Assembly: GCA_964631945.1 (NCBI GenBank)
Contig: CAZWAY010000001.1
Span: 62,001-126,000, forward strand
DNA: 64,000 bases
DNA from: JABFRZ01 sp964631945
GTDB lineage: Bacteria > Planctomycetota > UBA1135 > GCA-002686595
Direction of reading: 5' to 3'
The position numbers were made by a program, and so were the translations under genes. Within the stretch, counting starts at the first letter, position 1, and each line of letters starts with the position of its first letter. The notes under the pieces were generated by a model. The model ran no database searches, was not told where the DNA came from, and worked only from the letters and a program-made list of their open reading frames with translations. This document shows positions 54,301 to 63,521 of the stretch, piece after piece.

Positions 54301-55410
54301 ATGGACGATCCCCGCGCTCCCGGCTCGCGCACGGCCACCGCGCTCGGCGAGCGCGTGCACGAGCGCCTGGCCTCGCTGCACGTCCTGATCGGCGACACCC
54401 CGCTGGTCGAGCTCGATTGCGCCCTGGACGGGGTGCGCGTGCGCGTGTTCGCGAAGCACGAGATCGTGAACATGACCGGCAGCATCAAGGACCGCATGGC
54501 GCTGCGCATCCTCGAGGAGGCCTGGCGCGCGGGCGAGCTGCGCGCGGGCAGCGTGATCGCCGAGGCCACCAGCGGCAACACGGGCATCGCCTTCGCGGCG
54601 CTCGGCCAGGCGCTCGGACACCCCGTGCGCATCTTCATGCCCGACTGGATGAGCCGCGAGCGCGCGCTCCTGATCCAGAGCCTGGGCGCCGTGGTCGTGC
54701 CGGTCTCGGCCAGCGAGGGCGGCTTCCTCGGCAGCATCGCGCGCGCCGACGAGTTCGCGCGCACGAGCGGCGAGCACGTGTTCCTGCCGCACCAGTTCGC
54801 CAACGACGCCAACGCGCGCGCCCACGCCGAGGGCACGGGGCCCGAGCTGCTGACACAGCTGCGCCGCGCGGGCGTCGAACCGCGGGCCTTCGTGGCCGGC
54901 GTGGGCACCGGCGGGACGGTGATGGGCGTCGGCGCCTACCTGCGGGCCGAGGTGCCGGGCCTGTGCGTGCACCCGCTCGAGCCCGCCAACTCGCCCACCC
55001 TGCGGACGGGCTGCAAGCGCGGCCAGCACCGCATCCAGGGCATCAGCGACGAGTTCGTGCCCGCGCTGGTGCGCCTCGCCGAGCTCGACGCGATCGTCGA
55101 CGTGCGCGACGGCGACGCCATCCTGGCGGCGCAACGACTGGCGCGCGAGCTCGGCCTGGGCGTCGGCATCAGCTCGGGCGCGAACCTGCTCGGCGCGCTC
55201 CAGGTCGGCCGCACCCTGGGCCCGGATTGCGCGGTCGCCACGGTCTTCCCCGACAGCAACAAGAAGTACCTCTCGACCGATCTCCTGCGCGCGGAACCGG
55301 CCCAGGAGCACGACCTCGCCCCGCGCATCGAGTTCCGCGCCGTGCGCGTGCACCCCCGCGCCGGGCTCGGATGGCACGCGGCGCAGACGCGCGGCGTTCC
55401 CGGCGCGTAA
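54301..55410 (+). CDS. PLP-dependent cysteine synthase family protein
   Basis: A 369-residue fold-type II PLP enzyme. The Schiff-base Lys is in MTGSIKDRMA; the substrate loop is EATSGNTGIAFA; the phosphate loop is GVGTGGTVMGVGAYL; the C-terminal Ser is in GISSGANLLGA. These match O-acetylserine sulfhydrylase/cystathionine beta-synthase relatives. It lacks CBS domains. A 40-residue C-terminal extension (HDLAPRIEFRAVRVHPRAGL) is unusual. The product is likely cysteine or a related thiol amino acid; the exact donor substrate is undetermined. ATG at 54301 follows AGGGA. Confidence 0.92.
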   Translation: MDDPRAPGSRTATALGERVHERLASLHVLIGDTPLVELDCALDGVRVRVFAKHEIVNMTGSIKDRMALRILEEAWRAGELRAGSVIAEATSGNTGIAFAALGQALGHPVRIFMPDWMSRERALLIQSLGAVVVPVSASEGGFLGSIARADEFARTSGEHVFLPHQFANDANARAHAEGTGPELLTQLRRAGVEPRAFVAGVGTGGTVMGVGAYLRAEVPGLCVHPLEPANSPTLRTGCKRGQHRIQGISDEFVPALVRLAELDAIVDVRDGDAILAAQRLARELGLGVGISSGANLLGALQVGRTLGPDCAVATVFPDSNKKYLSTDLLRAEPAQEHDLAPRIEFRAVRVHPRAGLGWHAAQTRGVPGA

Positions 55411-55447
55411 GGAGCGGAGCCGCGCGGGTCGAAGCTCGTCCGCTCGG

Positions 55448-58400
55448 CTACTCGCTCGCGCGCGGCGCCGGCCGGGTCGGCACGAGCGGCTCGATCCAGC
55501 GCGTGGCCGGGCGCGTGTTCCATTCGCGCCGGTAGGCGCGGTGGACCTCGTCGTCGGGGTAGCCCTCATCCGCGCCGTAGGGGTAGGCGCTCATGCCGTG
55601 GAACGGCAGCGGCTCGACGTACAGTGCCTCGAGCGTGTTCGGGTCGCGGTCCTTGGCCCAGCCGTCGAGGAACACCAGGAAGTCGCGGCGCCAGCCGTCC
55701 GCGAGCGGCGGCAGCCCGCGCGCGTCGAAGCGCACGGTCAACGCGTCGCCCGCGCCCAGGATCGCGAAGCAGTCGTCGATCGCGCCCACGAGCGCCACGG
55801 TGTCGCCGAGGCGCGTGTACAGGCCGGGGTGCTGGTTCCAGCGCGGGACGGGCGCGCGCTCGTCCCAGGTGAACCACTCGCCCGCGTGCGGACCGAAGGG
55901 CAGGAACGAGCGCGAGAAGCCGCGCTGCCAGAGCTCGGCCGAGACGGGCTCGAGCGGCGTCGTGACGGTCGGCGCATCCTGCGTCTCGGTCCCGAGCCGG
56001 ATCGAGTCCCAGTAGAGCCGCAGGGTCGAGGTGAGTCGGAGGCGCGGGTCGTCGCGGTTCAGGAGCGCGCTCACGTCGACCACCATCGTCTTGAGCTTCC
56101 CGGCCGGGAAGCCGAGCGGGCCGAGCTCCCTCCAGCCCCCCGTTCCGTCCGGGACCGACAGGAGCGGCGGCACGAACTCCAGGTCGGGGTGGGGCGCGAC
56201 CGCCATGTTGACGCTCGCATCGGTCCAGTAGAACCAGCCGTTCAGGAACAGCCTCAGCCGCGCGGCGTCGCGCACGCGCGCGGCGTCGAAGGCGAGCTCG
56301 AGACGGTACGCGCTCGCGAGCCCGAGGTAGGGCCCCGGCTGCTCCTCGAACGGGACGGCGAAGGCGCGGTCGTCGCGCGCCAGCTCGCGCGCCCAGTCGC
56401 GCCCGACCTGGTCGATGGCCGTGAGCGGCACGAGCGGGTCCGCGACGGTGTGCGTGCGCGCCTCCGGGAAGGGCGGGAACGAGAAGCGCTCGTTCGGGAA
56501 GACCTCGACCCCCGCCGGGTGATCCAGCACGTCGAGGCGGATGCGATCGAGGTAGGTGACCTCGCGCAGCTCCTCGGTGAACTGCAGCTCGTAGAACCCG
56601 TCCTTCGGCACGAGCTGCTCGCCCTTCACCAGCACGTACTCGTCGTGGTCGGGCGGCACCATCATGGGCGGCGCGCCCGGCATGCCGGGCGCCATCGGCA
56701 GTCCGAGCGGCGTGATGCCGAGCACGTCCGTGACGAACTCGTAGGTCGTGCCGTTCCAGGTGTAGAGGAACGGGCACGAGCCGATCAGGCCCACGCGCTG
56801 CGCGACCAGGCGCTCGAGCGCGGGCTGCAGGCCGAACAGGCCCTGCACCACGCCGTTCGGCCAGGTCACGCGCAGCACGTCGATCGGATCGCCGCCGAAG
56901 CCGACCAGCTCCGGCTGGCCGCGGTAGTAGAGCCGGCGGTAGGCGAGTCCCGCGCGCAGCTCGACGATCGCGCCCACGCCGCGCGCGTTGTCCTTGTGGC
57001 CCTGCAGGGCCAGCACGAGTCCGGCGCCGGTGCCCTCGGCGAGGTACGCGAAGAGTCCACGCTCGTCGAGGCGCACGAGGTCCTGGTCGTGGTCGCGGTC
57101 GAGATCGGCCACGCGCACGCTCGCCCGCCCCGCGTGCGGGCTCGCGAAGGGCTCGCCCAGCGTGAAGGCCACGCCGCCGTCGGCGAAACCCGGCGCGAAC
57201 AGGCCGCTGGCCGGGGCCTGCGCGCTCGGCCACAGGAGGTCGAAGGTCCCGTCGAGGTCCCAGTCGACCGCGCGCGGCTCGCCGGTCGGGGCGCTGGCGA
57301 TGGCGATGCGCCGAGGCGTGCTCGTCCAGCCGCCGAGCACGGTGCGGGTGTGCAGCACGACCTCGCTCGCCGTCACCAGCGCGAGATCGGGCCAGGAGTC
57401 GCCGTCGAAGTCGGCCGCCACGATCCAGCCGCCCGTGAGCCCGGCGGGCAGGTCCGCGCTCGCGTCCGCGAAGCGTCCGCCGCGCTCGTTGCTCGCCAGC
57501 TTCGCGCCGCCGCCCTCCGGCGCGAGGAACAGCACGTCGACGTCGTTGTCACGATCGAAGTCCTCGGCCAGCGCGCGCCAGTCGGCGCCGATGCCGGCCG
57601 GGAGGCCGGCGTGCGCGCTCGCGTCCGTGAGCCCGCCCGTGCCGTCCAGGCCGTCGTTGCGCAGGATGCGCGGGCCGCCCGCGGTGCAGGCCAGGACGTC
57701 GACGTCGCCATCGTGGTCGAAGTCGAGCTCGAGCAGCGTCGCGCCGCCCGCCAGGGACGCCAGCGGCGTCGTCGCCGCGTCTCCGGAGGCGCCGACGTTC
57801 TCCAGCATCCGCAGACCCTCGGCGTCCGCGAGCACGAGATCGAGCTGGCGGTCGCTCTGCTCCTTCTGCTTGCCGTCGGTGCCCTTGACCGCGCCCGCGT
57901 TCATGCGATCGAGCGGCACGAGATCGGCCACGGCACCCGTGTACACGCTGTGCGGCACCTCCGTGGCCGAGCCGATGCGCACGCCGCCGGGTCCGAAGGC
58001 GAGCAGCGTCGCGCGCGGCTCGAAGGCATACAGCTCCTCGCGGTCGACGCCGCTCTCGGCGCCGACGTCGCGCGTCACGTTCGGCTCGAGCTGCAGCACG
58101 CACACGTCCACCAGGCCCGCGGCCGGGCCGAGCGCGAGCGTGCGCAGCTTCGCCGTCCGGAACTCGCGGGTCGGCAGCGCGAACAGGCCGGGCGTGTGCG
58201 GCTGCACGGCTCCCAGCGTGTCGGGCTCGTGCGCCGGCACGCCCGGCCGCGACACGCCGCGCGCCTCCAGCACGCTCATCTCGTCGAACAGCGCCTGGCC
58301 CTCGGCGGCCTTGTCCTGGCGGATCAGCGACTGCCCCAGGCGGTACAGCACCGTCATGCGCCAGCCCCCCATCTGCTCGGCCGGGATCGCCAGCAGCTCA

Positions 58401-58909
58401 CGGTAGAGGCGCTGGGACTCCTGCTCGAGCTCGGGTTCGTCGAGGTCGTCGAGGGTCGAGGCCAGCGCCAGGGTGACGGTGTGGTCCCCCGGGACCCGCG
58501 CGTGCAGGCGGCGCAGCACCGCCAGCGCCGCGCGCGAGTCGTAGTCGACCGCCGCCAGGCGGTACTCGCACCACAGCACGCGCGGATCCTCGGGGGCCAG
58601 CGCGCGGGCCCGCTCGACCAGGGGCCGGGCCTTGGCCGCGCGGTCGTCGGCCTCGTTGATCGCGAGCTGGACGTTGGCCGCGCGCAGCAGGTCCTCGAGC
58701 GTCGCCTGCTTGCCGCTGACGAGGGGCTGCAGGATCTCGAGGGCCTCGCTCCAGCGCGCTCGGGCGGCGAGATCCGCGGCCCGGTCCCGCGCCAGCACGG
58801 TTTCGGGTAGAACAGGGCCGTCCTCGGATCCGTGGCGGCACGCGGAGCCCAGGGCGCTCCAGGAACATGCGATCACGAACGCGAACCAGCGGGAACTCGA
58901 ATGCGACAT
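55448..58909 (-). CDS. TPR / FG-GAP / UnbV lipoprotein
   Basis: An 1153-residue lipoprotein: FAFVIACSWSALGSAC (lipobox, LGSAC). Residues about 45-215 are TPR-like (AARARWSEALEILQPLVSGK, PRVLWCEYRLAAVDYDSRAA). Residues about 350-640 hold FG-GAP/VCBS repeats (LDFDHDGDVDVL, DFDRDNDVDVLF, DFDGDSWPDLAL, DWDLDGTFDLLW, DLDRDHDQDLVR). An ASPIC/UnbV domain follows (GVGAIVELRAG, QPELVGFGG, DVLRVTWPNGVVQGL) near 645-700. The last 430 residues (SCPFLYTWNGTTYEFVTDVL) are an extra domain not recognised. It is divergent from the UnbV-TlpA gene with only 33 bases between starts. Function unknown; such proteins are secreted and Ca-binding. Confidence 0.85.
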   Translation of the reverse strand: MSHSSSRWFAFVIACSWSALGSACRHGSEDGPVLPETVLARDRAADLAARARWSEALEILQPLVSGKQATLEDLLRAANVQLAINEADDRAAKARPLVERARALAPEDPRVLWCEYRLAAVDYDSRAALAVLRRLHARVPGDHTVTLALASTLDDLDEPELEQESQRLYRELLAIPAEQMGGWRMTVLYRLGQSLIRQDKAAEGQALFDEMSVLEARGVSRPGVPAHEPDTLGAVQPHTPGLFALPTREFRTAKLRTLALGPAAGLVDVCVLQLEPNVTRDVGAESGVDREELYAFEPRATLLAFGPGGVRIGSATEVPHSVYTGAVADLVPLDRMNAGAVKGTDGKQKEQSDRQLDLVLADAEGLRMLENVGASGDAATTPLASLAGGATLLELDFDHDGDVDVLACTAGGPRILRNDGLDGTGGLTDASAHAGLPAGIGADWRALAEDFDRDNDVDVLFLAPEGGGAKLASNERGGRFADASADLPAGLTGGWIVAADFDGDSWPDLALVTASEVVLHTRTVLGGWTSTPRRIAIASAPTGEPRAVDWDLDGTFDLLWPSAQAPASGLFAPGFADGGVAFTLGEPFASPHAGRASVRVADLDRDHDQDLVRLDERGLFAYLAEGTGAGLVLALQGHKDNARGVGAIVELRAGLAYRRLYYRGQPELVGFGGDPIDVLRVTWPNGVVQGLFGLQPALERLVAQRVGLIGSCPFLYTWNGTTYEFVTDVLGITPLGLPMAPGMPGAPPMMVPPDHDEYVLVKGEQLVPKDGFYELQFTEELREVTYLDRIRLDVLDHPAGVEVFPNERFSFPPFPEARTHTVADPLVPLTAIDQVGRDWARELARDDRAFAVPFEEQPGPYLGLASAYRLELAFDAARVRDAARLRLFLNGWFYWTDASVNMAVAPHPDLEFVPPLLSVPDGTGGWRELGPLGFPAGKLKTMVVDVSALLNRDDPRLRLTSTLRLYWDSIRLGTETQDAPTVTTPLEPVSAELWQRGFSRSFLPFGPHAGEWFTWDERAPVPRWNQHPGLYTRLGDTVALVGAIDDCFAILGAGDALTVRFDARGLPPLADGWRRDFLVFLDGWAKDRDPNTLEALYVEPLPFHGMSAYPYGADEGYPDDEVHRAYRREWNTRPATRWIEPLVPTRPAPRASE

Positions 58910-58942
58910 AGCGATGGGAAGGGGCTCGCCCCGGAGCGGGGC

Positions 58943-61837
58943 GTGGCCACTGTACGCAAGCTCGGCGCTCGGCGTGGGCGCTGGGCCGGACTCGCCGCGA
59001 CGGCGCTGCTGGCGGCCTGCTCGCGCGCGCCCGAGGAGGCCGCGCCCGCGGCCCCGGCTCCGCTGGCGCTCGCGCTGCCCACGCCCTCGGCCCCCGAGCG
59101 CAGCGCGCTGCCCGCGACGATCGAGATCCCGAGTCCCGACAACCCCGTCGTCAACCTCGACGTGGTCGAGGACTCGTCCGAGGCCGTCGCCAACACCCTG
59201 ATCGACCTGGCCGACAAGCTGCGCCGGCGCGACTTCACCGCGGCCGAGGCCTGGTTCCAGGCGGGTTTCGTGGGGCACGCGCTGGCGCCGCTCTCCACCG
59301 CGAAGGTCGAGACGCTGCCCGCGGGCGCCAGGAAGACCGGCTACGACGTCTCCAAGCCCACGGTCGTCGATCGCGCCGGCTTCCTCGCGGCCGTGAAGGA
59401 GCTCATCGGCCCCTGGAAGCAGGTCGAGTGGGTCACGCCCAAGGTCAAGGCGGCCGAGTTCCAGACGGGCCTGCCGGCCTGGGGTCGCGTGCGCCAGCAG
59501 TGGAGCTTCTACGGCACGGGCGCCGATGGCGGCCCGCGCTCGCTGGTGATCTGGGCCTGGACGCGCGTCGAGAGCGTCGAGGGTCGCTGGCAGCTCAGCC
59601 ACTTCGCGCTCGAGTCCTTCGACGAGATGAGCCGCGCGCGCGCGCTGTTCACCGACGTGGCCACCTCGAGCGGCCTGGCCCATGCCGGCATCCGCTTCGG
59701 CCGCCCGGGCAACCAGAGCTTCGCCTGGAACGGCGCGGCCGCGGGCGACGCCAACGGCGACGGGCTGTTCGACCTCTTCGTGCCCTCCTACCCGAACAAC
59801 TTCCTGTACCTGGCGCAGCCGGCCGGCGGCTTCGCCGACGAGGGCGAGAGCCGCGGCGTGGCCACCAAGCCGGGCGGCACGGGCGCGGTCTTCTTCGATT
59901 TCGACGACGACCAGGACCAGGACCTGGCGGTGGCCGACGTGGGCTGGAAGCAGGGCGACGAGATCGGCGGGAACCCGCTGCGGCTGTTCGTCAACGACGG
60001 CCAGGGGCACTTCGTCGAGCGCGGACTCGAGCTCGGCTTCGGCGACTTCACCCACGCCTTCTCGCTCACGGCCCTGGACGCCGACCGCGACGGCTGGCTC
60101 GATCTGTACGTCTGCAACTACGGACGGGTCGAGGTCGAGCCCAACAACTCCTGGGTGCAGGCCACCAATGGCACGCCCGACCGCTTCTACCTCAACCTGG
60201 GCGGCCAGGGCTTCCACGAGGAGGCCCGCGAGCGCGGCCTGATCGACACCAGCTGGTCCTATGCCGCCGCCGCGGCCGACTTCGACCAGGACGGCGACTC
60301 CGATCTCTATGTCGCCAACGACTACGGCGTGAACGCGCTGTACGTGAACGACGGTGCGGGCCACTTCGGCGACCGGGCCAAGGAGCTCGGCGTCGAGGAC
60401 CTCGGCAACGGCATGGGCGTGACCTGGGGCGACCTCGACACGGACGGACGGCTCGACCTGTACGTCTCGAACATGTCCTCGACGGCCGGCAAGCGCATCC
60501 TCGAGCGCATGCAGAAGAAGGACGACTCCTGGAAGAACCTCGCCAAGCTGGCCGCCGGGAACTCGATCTTCCTGGCCAAGGGCGCCGGGTTCGAGCGCGT
60601 GCCGAGCGCGCAGGGCGGGATCGGCGCGAGCTGGGCCTGGGCGCCCGCGCTGTTCGACATCGACCTGGACGGCAGGCTCGACGCGTACTGCTCGAGCGGT
60701 TACGTGACCGGCGACACGGCCGCCGACACATGAAGCACCTACTGGCGCCACGTGGTGGCGTCGACCTTCGAGAAGGGCTGTGAGCAGAGCATCGCCAAGC
60801 CGGACGTGGTCAACAGCTCGTCCTACCGCGGCTTCCACAGCGCGCAGATGTTCGAGCAGGGCCTCTCCTTCAGCGGCTTCGAGCGCAACAAGGTGTGGCT
60901 GAACGCGGGCGGGAAGTACGTCGACCTCTCGGACGTGTCCGGGGCGGACAATCCGAACGACTCGCGCGCCGCGGTCAGCGCCGACTTCGACGACGACGGC
61001 GACGTCGATCTGTTCGTGCACAACATCCAGCGCGAGCGCCACGACCTGTACCGCAACGACGCGGTCGAGCCCGGCGTGCACGGCTTCCTGAAGCTGCGCC
61101 TGCGCGCGACCACCTCGCAGTACGAGGCGATCGGCGCGACCGTGATCGTGAAGGGCCCGGCCGGGCCCGTGGCGCGCGCCCTGATGCGCGGCGACGGCTT
61201 CCTGTCGTGCTCCGCGCCCGAGCTCGTGTTCGGCCTCGGGACGGCGCGCGAGGCGGAGGTCGAGGTGCTGTGGCCGGGCGGCGCGCGCGAGTCCTTCGGC
61301 GCGCTGGCGGCCGGCACGCGCGCCTGGCTGGTCGAGAAGAGCGGCAAGCCCGAGCCCTATGCCGCCCGGCCGCGCCCGCTGCCGGACCCGCCCTCGCCGG
61401 GCCTGCGCCTCGGCGTGGGCGATCCGTTCCCGACGCTGCTGCTGGCCGACGCGGACGGCCGGCCGCAGGAGCTCGACGTGCGCGCGCTCGCGCGCGGCAA
61501 GCCGGCGCTGGTGAACTTCTGGGCGAGCTACTGCGCGCCCTGCGTGGCCGAGCTGCCGCTGCTCCAGTCGCGCCACGTCGGCGGCGCCGAGACGGTCGTC
61601 GCGATCAGCCTGGACGTCGCCGCCGACGTGCCCAAGGCGCGGGCGGCCCTCGCGCGCGGCTCGACCTCGTTCCCGAGCTACTACCTCGCCGGCGCACCCG
61701 AGAAGGGCGCCGACGGCCGCAAGGCCCTTGTCGAGGTGATCGATCTCGAGCGCCTCTCCCTGCCGACCTCGATCCTGCTCTCGAAGGAGGGCCGCATCGT
61801 GCAGGTGCTGCACGGCCCGCTGACCGACGGACGCTAG
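58943..61837 (+). CDS. CRTAC1/UnbV-TlpA lipoprotein with in-frame UGA (candidate selenoprotein)
   Basis: GTG at 58943 (GGAG 6 bases upstream) begins a lipoprotein signal (GLAATALLAAC). Domains: N-terminal region to about 235; FG-GAP repeats about 236-700 (DANGDGLFDLF, DADRDGWLDLYVCNYG, DFDQDGDSDLYVANDYG, DLDTDGRLDLYVSNM, DFDDDGDVDLFVHN); ASPIC/UnbV about 713-775 (YEAIGATVIVKG, VEVLWPGGARESFG); TlpA-type thioredoxin about 818-964 with C864-AP-C867 in NFWASYCAPCVAEL. Codon 597 (60731-60733) is UGA: GYVTGDTAADT-UGA-STYWRHVVASTF, with the family pattern continuing unbroken in the same frame. Read through, it gives 964 residues. A standard caller would split it at 60733 and restart at 60752. Alternative: a genuine nonsense mutation or sequence error. 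Confidence 0.75.
60743..60763 (+). promoter_or_regulatory. Candidate bacterial SECIS hairpin
   Basis: TGGCGCCAC and GTGGCGTCG pair as nine base pairs (six Watson-Crick next to the loop, then G-U, G-C and U-G) around a GTG loop. The loop starts with G, 18 bases after the UGA at 60731, the same spacing as in E. coli fdhF. It lies in the coding region just after the UGA, as bacterial SECIS elements do. Confidence 0.6.
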
Positions 61838-61864
61838 CCCGCCTGGCTCGCCACGACCACGCGG

Positions 61865-62560
61865 ATGCACGCTGGCGAGCTGATCTCCGACCTGCGCCTC
61901 CTGCCGCACTTCCGTGCGCTGCCGCTCGACCTGATGGAGGCCATCGCCGGCGTGTCCAGGCGCGTCGCCTGCAAGGCCGGACAGACGATCTTCAGCGAGG
62001 GCGAAGCGGTACGCGCCTTCTACTCGGTGTGCCGCGGAGCCGTGAAGATCTACCGCCTGTCCCCCGACGGGCGTGAGCAGGTGCTGCACCACCGGCGCGA
62101 GGGGCACACCTTCGCCGAGGCCGCCGTGCTCTCCATGCCGCGCTATCCGGCGCACGCGGTGGCGGTCGAGGACAGCGAGCTGATCGAGATCGGGGCCGAG
62201 CGTTTCCTGGCACTGTTCCGGGCCGAACCGCGCCTGGCGGCGGCCATGGTCAGCTCGCTCTCGATGTGGCTGATCAGCCTGACCGAGCGGGTCGAGGAGC
62301 TCTCGCTGGCCAGCGCCAGCGCGCGCTTCGCGCACTACCTGCTGCGCTTGCCGTCGCGGGTCGAGGGCGGGCTGGTGGTGCTCGAGTTGCCGCTGGCCAA
62401 GAAGGAACTGGCCGCGCACCTGGCGATCACGCCCGAGACGATCTCGCGCCTGCTGCGGCGCTGGCAGGACGCCCGGCTCCTGCGCAGCGACGGCCGGCGC
62501 CTGGAGATCCTCGACGAGCGCCTGCTGGTGGCCATCGCCGATCGCGACGACCCGGCCTGA
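61865..62560 (+). CDS. Crp/Fnr family transcription regulator
   Basis: A 231-residue regulator. An N-terminal cyclic-nucleotide-type beta-roll (GQTIFSEGEAVRAFYSVCRG, VKIYRLSPDGREQVLHHRRE, TFAEAAVLSMPRYPAHAVAV) is followed by a dimer helix and a winged HTH: LPLAKKELAAHLAITPETISRLLRRWQDARLL. The FNR four-Cys cluster is absent, so it is not a classical oxygen-sensing FNR; DNR/NnrR-like (NO) or other sensing is possible. Two TTGAC-N4-GTCAA palindromes downstream fit its class and are likely targets. It lies 27 bases after the UnbV-TlpA gene, so co-transcription is possible. Confidence 0.92.
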   Translation: MHAGELISDLRLLPHFRALPLDLMEAIAGVSRRVACKAGQTIFSEGEAVRAFYSVCRGAVKIYRLSPDGREQVLHHRREGHTFAEAAVLSMPRYPAHAVAVEDSELIEIGAERFLALFRAEPRLAAAMVSSLSMWLISLTERVEELSLASASARFAHYLLRLPSRVEGGLVVLELPLAKKELAAHLAITPETISRLLRRWQDARLLRSDGRRLEILDERLLVAIADRDDPA

Positions 62561-62598
62561 CGACCCGCCCTGAGGAGCCGCGTGGGCCGTCCGGCGGC

Positions 62599-62612
62599 TT
62601 GACATCGGTCAA
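62599..62612. promoter_or_regulatory. Crp/Fnr/Dnr-type operator upstream of hemerythrin gene
   Basis: TTGACATCGGTCAA is a perfect inverted repeat TTGAC-N4-GTCAA, matching the FNR/DNR-type box. It is centred about 98 bases before the hemerythrin ATG. The same 22 bases around it recur at 63474. Confidence 0.75.
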
Positions 62613-62703
62613 GGAGCGGCGCGGGCCCGGAGTCGAGGATCCCTCCCGAGACGCCCGTCCCGGCGAAGCGCGCCGGGACCGCGCGCCTGCCCGAGGAAGA
62701 ACC

Positions 62704-63309
62704 ATGCGCCCGACCGAGATCCTCAGCTCCGAACACCGCGTCATCGAACAGGTCCTGGACTGCCTCGAGGCCCTGGCCAGGGAGGCCCGCGACGGGGGCC
62801 GGCTCGACGTCGAGCGCGCCGGGACCGTGCTCGAGATCCTGCGCACCTTCGCCGACCGCTGTCACCACGGCAAGGAAGAGGATCGCCTGTTCCCCATGCT
62901 GGTCGCGCGCGGCATGTCCACGCACGTCGGTCCGATCGCGGTCATGCTCGACGACCACCGCGCCAGCCGCGAGCACATCCGTCGCATGGGCGCGGCTCGC
63001 GACGCGGCGGACGCGGCGCGCTTCGTGCCGGCCGCCCTCGACTACGTCGGCCTGTTGCGCGACCACATCGCCAAGGAGGACAGCGTGCTCTTCCCGCTGG
63101 CGGAGTCGATGCTCGACGAGACCGCGCGCGGGGTCCTGCTGGACTCCTTCCGCTCCTTCGAGCACCACGACCTCGGGGCCGGCACGCACGAGCGCATGCT
63201 GGCCATGGCCGACGAGCTCGCACGGCACTACGGCGTGCCGCTCGCCGCCGAACGCGGTCCGGCGCACCTGGCCCAGGGGCGCTGCGGCCACGGCTATCCC
63301 TGTCACTGA
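62704..63309 (+). CDS. Hemerythrin (HHE) domain protein
   Basis: A 201-residue four-helix protein that should bind a di-iron centre. Iron-ligand motifs: EILSSEHRVIEQ, DRCHHGKEEDRLFPML, LDDHRASREHIRRM and LRDHIAKEDSVLFPL. ATG at 62704 follows GAGGAAG. Such proteins sense or detoxify oxygen or NO or guard against iron-sulfur damage. An FNR/DNR-type box upstream and the adjacent Crp/Fnr gene argue for control by oxygen or nitrosative stress. The His-rich C-terminus (HGYPCH) is a minor oddity. Confidence 0.93.
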   Translation: MRPTEILSSEHRVIEQVLDCLEALAREARDGGRLDVERAGTVLEILRTFADRCHHGKEEDRLFPMLVARGMSTHVGPIAVMLDDHRASREHIRRMGAARDAADAARFVPAALDYVGLLRDHIAKEDSVLFPLAESMLDETARGVLLDSFRSFEHHDLGAGTHERMLAMADELARHYGVPLAAERGPAHLAQGRCGHGYPCH

Positions 63310-63473
63310 GCTGGGGCCCTGATCAGCGCTTGCCGGAGGCGCGCTTCGTCGCGCCGCCGCGCTCGTCGCGCTCGTCGCGCATCCAGGTGAGAGCCGCGAC
63401 CGTCGCCGGAAGACCGATGGTGGATGCGCACAGCAGCAGGACCTGCTGTTGCTCCGCCAGGCACCCCCACGGC

Positions 63474-63487
63474 TTGACATCGGTCAA
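63474..63487. promoter_or_regulatory. Crp/Fnr/Dnr-type operator upstream of flavoprotein gene
   Basis: A second copy of TTGACATCGGTCAA, centred about 42 bases before the GTG of the next gene, close to the class II activator position relative to a typical promoter. Confidence 0.75.
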
Positions 63488-63521
63488 GGAGTGCCAGCGC
63501 GCTTGCGGCGATGTTGCCGAG

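Noticed and set aside
60752..61837. A separate gene for the UnbV-TlpA part starting at GTG 60752
   Set aside because: It starts in the middle of an FG-GAP region, has no ribosome site or signal peptide, and is in frame with the upstream gene. One interrupted gene explains it better.
55448..62605. A 2385-codon reverse-strand open frame covering two genes
   Set aside because: Only the part from 58909 to 55448 has signal peptide, TPR, FG-GAP and UnbV sequence. The rest is the antisense of the CRTAC1-TlpA and regulator genes; stops are rare in such GC-rich DNA.
63323..63470. A short reverse frame reading LAEQQQVLLLCASTIGLPAT with a charged tail
   Set aside because: It looks like a small membrane protein but has no ATG or GTG start in frame and no ribosome site, so I do not call it.
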